Shown piece by piece: positions 5,467-9,466 of a DNA stretch of 9,466 bases (positions are counted from its first letter, which is position 1; the number at the start of each line of letters is the position of its first letter). Below the pieces are notes generated by a model. It was given only the letters and a program-made list of their open reading frames with translations. It searched no databases and was not told the DNA's origin. A program made the translations under genes and the position numbers. The stretch covers positions 1 through 9,466 of the forward strand of contig CAYRCC010000061.1 in NCBI GenBank assembly GCA_964422725.1, in the 5' to 3' direction. The DNA comes from CAKSNH01 sp964422725. GTDB taxonomy: Bacteria; Bacillota; Clostridia; UBA1381.

Positions 5467-6945
5467 TTATTTGTCGAGTGACTTCATCGTCGGGAACAGC
5501 AGCACATCTCTAATTGCCGGGGAATCGGTAAGCAGCATACACATACGGTCGATACCGAAACCGATACCGCCCGTCGGCGGCATACCCAACTCCAATGCAC
5601 GCATAAAGTCCTCGTCGGTGGTGTTTGCCTCCTCATCGCCCAGTGCCAAAAGCTCCTCCTGTGCTTTGAACCGTTCGCGCTGGTCAATCGGGTCGTTAAG
5701 CTCCGAATACGCATTCGCCATTTCCCAGCCGTTCATAAAGAACTCAAAACGTTCAACATAATCCGGATTTTCCGGCTTTTTCTTTGTAAGCGGCGATATC
5801 TCGACAGGGTGGTCCATCACGAACGTCGGCTGAATCAAATGCTCCTCAGCATATTCCTCAAAGAACAAATTCAAAATGTCACCCTTCTTGTGGTGCTGTT
5901 CAAACTCAACGTGCTTTTCCTTTGCCGCCGCACGCGCCTCCTCAAGCGTGGATATCTCGTCAAAATCAACGCCGGCGTATTTCCTGACCGCCTCTACCAT
6001 GGTGATACGCTCAAACGGCTTGCCCAAATCCATCTCTGTTCCGTTGTATACAATCTTCGTCGTACCGAGAACCTCCTCGGCAACGTGGCGGTACAGATTT
6101 TCCGTCAAATCCATCATACCGTGGTAGTCGGTGTACGCCTGATACAGCTCCATAAGCGTAAACTCCGGATTGTGGCGCGTGTCCAAACCCTCGTTTCTGA
6201 ATACTCTGCCTATCTCATAAACCTTTTCAAGACCGCCCACAATAAGACGCTTTAAGTAAAGCTCAAGCGAAATTCTCAGCTTGAAATCCTCGTCGAGTGC
6301 GTTAAAATGCGTTTCAAACGGGCGCGCCGCCGCACCGCCGGCATTCGACACGAGAATAGGAGTTTCCACTTCCAAAAATCCCAGTGAGTTAAGATAATTT
6401 CTTACAGACGCCAAAATCTTTGAACGGTTGATAAACGTCTGTTTAACGTCGGTGTTCATAATAAGGTCGATGTATCTTTGGCGGTATCTCAAATCCGTGT
6501 CGGTCATTCCGTGGAATTTTTCCGGCAACGGCAAAAGCGACTTCGACAAAAGCGTCAGCTTTTCAACCCTGACTGAAATTTCGCCCGTCTGCGTGGTGAA
6601 CACTATTCCCTCGGCACCGACAATATCGCCTATGTCGTACTTTTTGAAAAACTCATATTCCTCTTCGCCTACAATATCTTTTTTTACAAAAATCTGTATG
6701 TTACCGCTAAGATCGGCAACGTTTCCGAAACCAACCTTGCCCATTCTCCGCTTTGACATAAGTCTGCCGGCAATCGACACACGTTTATCCTCGTATTGCG
6801 CATAGTTGTCTTTTATATCCTGCGCCATATTTTGGCGGTCAAATTTTGTAATCTGAAACGGGTCTTTTCCGTTTTCCCGAAACTCTGCAAGTTTGTCGTG
6901 TCTTATCTGCAGCAGTTCGGGCAGCTTATTAGCCTTATTTTCCAT
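5467..6945 (-). CDS. lysS: Lysyl-tRNA synthetase, class II
   Basis: The 492-residue product has the full bacterial class II LysRS layout. An N-terminal OB-fold anticodon-binding domain (about 50-140, with VSIAGRLMSKRRMGKVGFGN) precedes the catalytic domain. Motif 1 is near VRNYLNSLGFLEVETP (181-196), motif 2 is FRNEGLDTRHNPEFTLMELY (249-268) and motif 3 is GGIGFGIDRM (459-468). NAGGAAARPFETHFN (201-215) and the end LLFPTMKSL are also characteristic. It charges tRNA-Lys with lysine in an ATP-dependent reaction. The ATG at 6945 follows GGAGG with a 9-nt gap. It appears monocistronic, with its own promoter upstream and a terminator at 5272-5310. No T-box or lysine riboswitch is visible in its roughly 30-nt leader. 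Confidence 0.97.
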   Translation of the reverse strand: MENKANKLPELLQIRHDKLAEFRENGKDPFQITKFDRQNMAQDIKDNYAQYEDKRVSIAGRLMSKRRMGKVGFGNVADLSGNIQIFVKKDIVGEEEYEFFKKYDIGDIVGAEGIVFTTQTGEISVRVEKLTLLSKSLLPLPEKFHGMTDTDLRYRQRYIDLIMNTDVKQTFINRSKILASVRNYLNSLGFLEVETPILVSNAGGAAARPFETHFNALDEDFKLRISLELYLKRLIVGGLEKVYEIGRVFRNEGLDTRHNPEFTLMELYQAYTDYHGMMDLTENLYRHVAEEVLGTTKIVYNGTEMDLGKPFERITMVEAVRKYAGVDFDEISTLEEARAAAKEKHVEFEQHHKKGDILNLFFEEYAEEHLIQPTFVMDHPVEISPLTKKKPENPDYVERFEFFMNGWEMANAYSELNDPIDQRERFKAQEELLALGDEEANTTDEDFMRALELGMPPTGGIGFGIDRMCMLLTDSPAIRDVLLFPTMKSLDK

Positions 6946-6981
6946 AGCTTTAATTCCTCCAAATTCAGTTTATACGTATCA

Positions 6982-7010
6982 ATTATATACTATTTGCGAA
7001 TGTATTACAA
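6982..7010 (-). promoter_or_regulatory. Promoter of lysS
   Basis: On the - strand TTGTAA (7010-7005, 4 of 6 consensus bases) and a perfect TATAAT (6987-6982) are 17 bp apart. The start near 6975 gives a leader of about 30 nt. The promoter separates lysS from the phage-like genes upstream. Confidence 0.72.
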
Positions 7011-7084
7011 TGAAATTTTTTTGAAATTTTCATTTTTCTGTATTTTTACATACAAATCAACCGCCGCGGCACGGTTTTTTTGGC

Positions 7085-7507
7085 TTATTTTTTCGGTTGC
7101 TTTGCCGCACACAGAATTTCCTCGATATGCTTTACGGCGTTTCTGTGTATGCGATGTACCTGAGCCCATTCATAACCCGTAACCGCGCCTATATCCTCCC
7201 ACGACAGGTTGTTTATATACCTTTCTCTCAGTACAACCCTCTCAAGCGGATTTTCAAGCATATTAATAGCGTTCACTATATAGTCCAGTTCGCTGCAAAT
7301 ATCCTCAAGCTTTCCCGTATACACTCCGCAAAGCTCAACCAACCGTGTCTGCATCTGCGCGATTGCGGTTACGGTGGGACGGTCGCACATAAAAAGCGCG
7401 ATTTTTGGCTTGTCTATCCTGTATTTGAGCTGTGCTATACATTCCTCAAGCTGGCGGCGTTCGGCGCACAGCCATATGTAGCTTTTAAGCTTTTCTCTTA
7501 CGTTCAA
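7085..7507 (-). CDS. Phage-type sigma-70 region 4-like protein (DUF1492/ArpU-like)
   Basis: The product is 140 residues from a TTG start at 7507, behind GGAGG with a 9-nt gap. The N-terminal half is helical and probably coiled, rich in Leu, Glu, Arg and Lys (about 1-80). The C-terminal part, ENPLERVVLRERYINNLSWE onward (86-131), has the 'P.ER.vL..RYi..lsWeeIa...gys...v.rih..a' pattern of sigma-70 region 4 helix-turn-helix. This arrangement is typical of small proteins of Gram-positive prophages and integrative elements (DUF1492, ArpU or RinA-like), several of which activate late genes. I infer a DNA-binding transcription regulator. It has no sigma region 2, so it is not a full sigma factor. 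It starts 4 nt after the preceding gene's stop and is probably translationally coupled to it. Confidence 0.75.
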   Translation of the reverse strand: MNVREKLKSYIWLCAERRQLEECIAQLKYRIDKPKIALFMCDRPTVTAIAQMQTRLVELCGVYTGKLEDICSELDYIVNAINMLENPLERVVLRERYINNLSWEDIGAVTGYEWAQVHRIHRNAVKHIEEILCAAKQPKK

Positions 7508-7511
7508 ACCG

Positions 7512-7766
7512 TTATTCCTCCTCTAAAAAATCTTTCAAGTCACCATCATCTATAAGTGCCGCGATAACAGCGCGCACATCGTCGTCCAGCGCACTAACCG
7601 CCTCATGCAGTCTTGCGCGCAGCAGCTGTGTGCGGCAATCGGTGCAAACCGCCTCCTCACCTTTTGCGCTGCCGCCGCACATTTGGCAAAAATCCCTGCA
7701 CGAATTTTCGCGAAGGCGCGCACGCTCCATTTCATACACTGCCGCCGGCTCGTCATTTTTATACAT
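7512..7766 (-). CDS. Small CxxC/CxxC putative zinc-binding protein
   Basis: The product is 84 residues and I do not recognise its family. An N-terminal charged segment (YEMERARLRE, 11-20) leads into CRDFCQMCGG (23-32) and CTDC (41-44). The paired CxxC knuckles at 27/30 and 41/44, with another Cys at 23, could bind one zinc. The rest is an acidic helical tail ending DLKDFLEEE. The ATG at 7766 is preceded by GAAAGG at a longish spacing. The next gene begins 4 nt after its stop and the Cro-like gene ends 52 nt upstream, so all three may form one unit. Small zinc-knuckle proteins beside sigma-like genes are common in prophages, where they may be adaptors. The reading frame is supported mainly by operon position and cysteine spacing. 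Confidence 0.6.
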   Translation of the reverse strand: MYKNDEPAAVYEMERARLRENSCRDFCQMCGGSAKGEEAVCTDCRTQLLRARLHEAVSALDDDVRAVIAALIDDGDLKDFLEEE

Positions 7767-7783
7767 TTTGTCACTGCCTTTCT

Positions 7784-7805
7784 CGGCAAATGTTCACATT
7801 TACCG
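7784..7805. promoter_or_regulatory. 22-bp dyad before the CxxC protein gene
   Basis: CGGCAAATGT (7784-7793) and ACATTTACCG (7796-7805) form a 10-bp dyad with one non-complementary position and a 2-bp centre. It lies 17 bp upstream of the start codon at 7766. On the + strand it is followed by seven T (7809-7815), but no + gene precedes it. It could be an operator, or a hairpin affecting translation of the gene below. Confidence 0.45.
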
Positions 7806-7818
7806 AAGTTTTTTTATT

Positions 7819-8061
7819 TCAAAATTTAGTAAATTTTCGTTGCTTTTTGCAACAGAAATTTACTAAAAAGTAATCAGAAAACTCTCTGTCGTCGATGTTT
7901 AAAACATGTGCGATTGCTTCTGCCTCGCTCAAAGTCATAGCGCGCTTGTTGAGTATTTTCATACTCAGCAAAGAGTCGGATATCCCTATAAATTCAGCAA
8001 TTTTTGATTGAGTAAGTCCATGACTTTTTATGCACATTTTCATCTTTTCGGTATTAATCAT
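7819..8061 (-). CDS. Cro-like XRE-family DNA-binding protein
   Basis: The product is 80 residues from the ATG at 8061, chosen because GGAGGG lies 9 nt upstream. A longer frame start at 8094 would place translation inside the operator and give a non-conserved N-terminus. The helix-turn-helix spans about residues 4-58, with GLTQSKIAEFIGISDSLLSMK (15-35) as helices 2-3, followed by LSEAEAIAHVLNI. The size, lone HTH and basic tail (CCKKQRKFTKF) match phage Cro-type regulators. It diverges from the CI-like gene at 8237 with a shared operator region between them, the standard genetic-switch layout. It probably leads the operon containing the CxxC and sigma-like genes. Its last 15 or so codons form one arm-loop-arm palindrome. 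Confidence 0.85.
   Translation of the reverse strand: MINTEKMKMCIKSHGLTQSKIAEFIGISDSLLSMKILNKRAMTLSEAEAIAHVLNIDDREFSDYFLVNFCCKKQRKFTKF
7825..7867. repeat. Long palindrome in the 3' end of the Cro-like gene
   Basis: TTTAGTAAATTT (7825-7836) and AAATTTACTAAA (7856-7867) are perfect 12-bp inverted repeats. An inner GTTGC/GCAAC stem (7839-7843 with 7849-7853) caps them with a T5 loop. On the - strand the structure is followed by only four T, so it would be a weak terminator at best. Confidence 0.6.
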
Positions 8062-8087
8062 AAAACATTTCCCTCCTATAAATTGCA

Positions 8088-8102
8088 GTTGCATTATGCA
8101 AC
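8088..8102. promoter_or_regulatory. Operator O1, 15-bp palindrome
   Basis: GTTGCATTATGCAAC is a perfect palindrome around its central T. It sits just downstream of the predicted start (about 8105) of the leftward promoter, in the Cro-like mRNA leader, where binding would block early elongation. Confidence 0.75.
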
Positions 8103-8111
8103 TTTAAGTAT

Positions 8112-8140
8112 ATATTAGCACGTTGTTTTTGGTTTGTCAA
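8112..8140 (-). promoter_or_regulatory. Promoter of the Cro-like/CxxC/sigma-like unit
   Basis: On the - strand a perfect TTGACA (8140-8135) is followed after 17 bp by TAATAT (8117-8112, 4 of 6). The start is expected near 8105. It is bracketed by operator O2 at the -35 and O1 after the start. Confidence 0.7.
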
Positions 8141-8154
8141 TAGCATTATGCAAC
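8140..8154. promoter_or_regulatory. Operator O2, imperfect 15-bp palindrome
   Basis: ATAGCATTATGCAAC shares 13 of 15 bases with O1. One arm is perfect and the other has two changes at its outer end. It touches the -35 of the leftward promoter and lies between the two divergent promoters, so it could act on both. Confidence 0.72.
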
Positions 8155-8181
8155 TTTTTATTTCGTAAAAATAAAATAAAT

Positions 8182-8196
8182 GTTGCATAATGCAAA
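8182..8196. promoter_or_regulatory. Operator O3, 15-bp palindrome
   Basis: GTTGCATAATGCAAA is the O1 sequence in the other orientation with one terminal change. It overlaps the -35 region (8183-8188) of the rightward promoter, so binding should repress the CI-like gene. Confidence 0.75.
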
Positions 8197-8211
8197 AAAC
8201 AGTGTTATAAT
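8183..8211 (+). promoter_or_regulatory. Promoter of the CI-like gene
   Basis: TTGCAT (8183-8188, 3 of 6) and a perfect TATAAT (8206-8211) are 17 bp apart. The weak -35 lies wholly inside operator O3. Transcription should start near 8218. Confidence 0.65.
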
Positions 8212-8236
8212 AATAAAAAAAGGAAGGTGAGCGTTA

Positions 8237-8605
8237 ATGTCAAACGAAGAAATCGGGAACAGAATCAAGTCGGCGCGAAAGGCATTGGGATTATCACTCG
8301 AAGATGTCGCAAAATCCGCCGATGTAAACAAGTCAACAATGCAGCGATACGAAAACGGGAAAATACAGAGCATAAAACTGCCGGTAATAGAAACGATTGC
8401 GAAAAAGCTTAATGTAAGTCCGGCGTGGCTGTTATGCAAATCGGACATAAGGGACAGAACCTCAAGCGAAACGGAAACAAACGATATTGTCAACATCATA
8501 CAAAAGCGTTCCGATTTAATGGAACTGTTCGCTCTTGCCGTTGCGGCGGACAAGGAGGATATACGCAAAATTACGGCTGTATTTAAGGAATTTATCAAAA
8601 AATAG
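8237..8605 (+). CDS. CI-like XRE-family repressor without a protease domain
   Basis: The product is 122 residues from the ATG at 8237, behind AAGGAAGGTGAG (8220-8231). Residues 6-65 form a canonical HTH_3/XRE domain: GNRIKSARKALGLSLEDVAK, then SADVNKSTMQRYENGKI (27-43) and LPVIETIAKKLNVSPAWLL (48-66). A Ser/Thr/Glu-rich linker (about 74-83) leads to a C-terminal helical segment (about 93-121, LFALAVAADKEDIRKITAVF) that is likely for dimerisation. The S24/LexA autoprotease domain of lambda CI is absent, as in many short repressors of Gram-positive phages and integrative elements. Induction by RecA-driven self-cleavage is therefore unlikely. It should bind the TTGCAT-type operators in its own promoter, judging from context alone. 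No gene follows it before the T-box. Confidence 0.88.
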   Translation: MSNEEIGNRIKSARKALGLSLEDVAKSADVNKSTMQRYENGKIQSIKLPVIETIAKKLNVSPAWLLCKSDIRDRTSSETETNDIVNIIQKRSDLMELFALAVAADKEDIRKITAVFKEFIKK

Positions 8606-8661
8606 GCAAATCGGCACAAAACAGCATTTAAAAATAAGTTCACAATTTTTGTTTTTTACTA

Positions 8662-8690
8662 TTGAAAATCCGTCGGCTATGTGATACAAT
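8662..8690 (+). promoter_or_regulatory. Promoter of the T-box leader
   Basis: TTGAAA (8662-8667, 5 of 6) and TACAAT (8685-8690, 5 of 6) are 17 bp apart, with an extended TGA before the -10. Transcription should start near 8697. Confidence 0.75.
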
Positions 8691-8696
8691 ATTGAA

Positions 8697-8978
8697 AAAT
8701 GAATAATACAAAGGCTATGAAGAAATCAAGTAGGAGGCAAGTTCGCCATAAGAGAGTGCGCGTCGTTGGCTGTGAGCGTGCGCGGTAAGACTGCCGCTGA
8801 ATATTCGTTTCGGAGCTGCATCGGGGAAGTGTGCGGTTTGAGTGCGCATATGTGTAGTCGGTGACGGCGGCAGTCGTTAAAATGCCGAACAGAGTGCCTG
8901 TGCTATGCGCGGGAATTAGGGTGGTAACACGGAAAGAGTATGCATTTCGTCCCTTATCGGGGGCGAGGTGCATTTTTT
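8697..8978 (+). ncRNA. T-box riboswitch (tRNA-sensing leader)
   Basis: All parts are visible. Stem I closes with GGCT (8713-8716)/AGCT (8814-8817) and GAAAT (8722-8726)/GTTTC (8807-8811). The specifier loop has AGTA (8729-8732) facing GAA (8799-8801), the loop-E signature. A distal arm (8757-8784) carries AGAGAG before it and TTGGCTGTGAG in its loop. A 7-bp helix GCGCATA (8844-8850)/TATGCGC (8904-8910) precedes the T-box AGGGTGGTAACACGG (8918-8932). The antiterminator pairs AGGG with CCCT (8951-8954) and ACGGAA with TTTCGT (8945-8950), bulging TGGT for the tRNA acceptor end. T at the variable position implies an A discriminator base. The loop reads GAA-TATTC, so the codon is ATT (Ile), TTC (Phe) or, less likely, TAT (Tyr). 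Uncharged tRNA would permit read-through to a downstream gene, which is not in this window. Confidence 0.93.
8941..8978 (+). terminator. Regulated terminator of the T-box
   Basis: TGCATTTCGTCCC (8941-8953) pairs along all 13 positions (three G-U) with 8960-8972, followed by six T (8973-8978). Bases 8945-8953 are shared with the antiterminator, so the two folds exclude each other. Confidence 0.9.
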
Positions 8979-9014
8979 GTTTTATGCGGGACAAAAGGGG
9001 AAAGAGTAGTTGCC

Positions 9015-9035
9015 GCAAAGGGGTGACCCCTTTGC
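9015..9035. repeat. Perfect 9-bp palindrome
   Basis: GCAAAGGGG (9015-9023) and CCCCTTTGC (9027-9035) flank a TGA loop. There is no T run behind it, so it is not an obvious terminator. Confidence 0.7.
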
Positions 9036-9066
9036 AATCCCTTTGGTGGTTACCGCAACTTTGGTA

Positions 9067-9181
9067 GTAAGGGGCGGAAATAAGCGGTAAGGGGCGTTGC
9101 CCCTTAGGAAAACAAGGGTGTTGCCCTTGAACCCTTTTGGGGGGTATTGCATTTTTGATAGTAAGGGGCGTTGCCCCTTAG
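9067..9181. repeat. Cluster of GGGGC-GTT-GCCCC palindromic repeats
   Basis: Two identical 21-bp copies lie at 9087-9107 and 9161-9181, each an 8-bp stem TAAGGGGC/GCCCCTTA around GTT. A partial copy starts at 9067 (GTAAGGGGCG). Between the full copies is a related hairpin, CAAGGG/CCCTTG (9113-9129), and a further ACCC/GGGT palindrome around 9131-9145. The tandem arrangement resembles REP/BIME-type clusters. Confidence 0.75.
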
Positions 9182-9219
9182 TCGGACAATTCATTATCAT
9201 AACAATTCTGCTATCCCCA

Positions 9220-9249
9220 CTTACTTTTGCCAACAGCGGCAAAAGTAAG
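9220..9249. repeat. Perfect 12-bp inverted repeat
   Basis: CTTACTTTTGCC (9220-9231) and GGCAAAAGTAAG (9238-9249) are separated by AACAGC. It is followed by CAAAAA rather than T, so it does not look like a + strand terminator. Confidence 0.75.
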
Positions 9250-9260
9250 CAAAAACGCCG

Positions 9261-9275
9261 TCGGGCGTTGCCCGA
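9261..9275. repeat. TCGGGC-GTT-GCCCGA palindrome
   Basis: A 6-bp stem with the same GTT loop and GGGC/GCCC core as the cluster at 9067-9181, but with different outer bases that still pair. Confidence 0.6.
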
Positions 9276-9280
9276 ACCCA

Positions 9281-9417
9281 AAAAAACCGCCGTGCTTGAC
9301 TGAATATGTCGCACGCACCGAGTATATTTTAATGTTTGCTTTATTCGCTCCGCTCAATGGGCGCAAACACATTACGTTTCACACGCTCTTAGCATTGGGT
9401 CGCTTTGGCGGTTTTTT
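9281..9417. repeat. Distant 11-bp inverted repeat bounding about 115 bp
   Basis: AAAAAACCGCC (9281-9291) is perfectly inverted as GGCGGTTTTTT (9407-9417). The enclosed DNA has a smaller CGTGC...GCACG pair near its left end and no gene. It may be a small MITE-like unit, or a terminator with a large insert. Confidence 0.45.
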
Positions 9418-9466
9418 CCGTATCGCAAACGCGGTGTGCTGACAATAACGTTGTTATGCATAGGCA

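Larger units (their letters stand above)
8979..9466. other. Gene-free, palindrome-rich region behind the T-box
   Basis: No coding region with a ribosome binding site and a credible protein is seen on either strand. Short open frames here read through hairpins and give low-complexity products. The region holds at least six palindromes, detailed separately. The gene controlled by the T-box must lie beyond 9466, or has been lost. Confidence 0.75.

Noticed and set aside
7059..7081. + strand terminator (AACCG/CGGTT with T run)
   Set aside because: No + strand gene precedes it. On the - strand, where the genes are, no T run follows, so I do not call it a terminator of the sigma-like gene.
8062..8094. 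Longer start at 8094 for the Cro-like protein
   Set aside because: Its start codon falls inside operator O1 and lacks a ribosome binding site, while ATG 8061 has GGAGGG.
8158..8643. 161-codon - strand frame over the CI-like gene, with hydrophobic stretches
   Set aside because: It is antisense to a clear XRE repressor and would run into the operator region. Its hydrophobicity is what antisense of charged helices produces.
8984..9067. Short peptide gene directly after the T-box terminator
   Set aside because: The 27-codon frame has no ribosome binding site and reads through a perfect palindrome, giving an implausible sequence.
9015..9275. CRISPR array
   Set aside because: The repeats are individually palindromic, of unequal length and spacing, without regular unique spacers or cas genes.

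Overview
The window looks like a chromosomal segment of a low-to-moderate GC Gram-positive anaerobe of the Clostridia (my guess is a gut Oscillospiraceae/Ruminococcaceae-like lineage). The reasons are strong purine-rich Shine-Dalgarno sites, TTGACA/TATAAT promoters with 17-bp spacers, an rplU leader of the Firmicutes type, a tRNA-sensing T-box leader, and protein sequences typical of the group. No species can be named from the sequence alone.

Layout, left to right. (1) 84-890, + strand: a complete transcription unit with a near-perfect promoter, structured leader, rplU (L21), rpmA (L27) and an intrinsic terminator. There is no Prp protease gene between the two genes, and L27 lacks the cleavable N-terminal extension usual in Firmicutes. 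(2) 1077-3427, + strand: a promoter, a multi-pass membrane protein of unknown function, and a ComM/YifB AAA+ ATPase. (3) 3428-3693: a gene-free stretch made almost entirely of hairpins, with inverted ends and internal covariation, sitting between convergent comM and ychF. (4) 3696-4951, - strand: ychF with its own promoter and a long structured leader. (5) 5006-5243: an internally deleted IS30-family element keeping both transposase ends, terminal inverted repeats, a promoter and a fold-back structure over the transposase start. (6) 5272-7010, - strand: lysS with promoter and terminator.

(7) 7085-8605: a compact phage-like regulatory island. On the - strand lie a Cro-like XRE protein, a small CxxC/CxxC protein and a sigma-70 region-4-like protein. 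A CI-like XRE repressor diverges on the + strand. The 175-bp space between the two XRE genes holds two face-to-face promoters and three copies of one 15-bp palindrome, spaced 52 and 42 bp centre to centre, close to 5 and 4 helical turns. No integrase, structural or lysis gene is visible.

(8) 8662-8978: a complete T-box riboswitch with promoter, Stem I, T-box, antiterminator and terminator. An aminoacyl-tRNA synthetase or amino-acid gene is expected right behind it, but none occurs in the remaining 488 bases. That stretch is filled with short palindromes, several sharing a GGGC-GTT-GCCC-like core also seen between comM and ychF.

The most interesting items are the three-operator divergent switch and its companion genes, the T-box cut off from its gene by palindromic repeats, the hairpin chain behind comM, and the fold-back control left in the IS30 relic.
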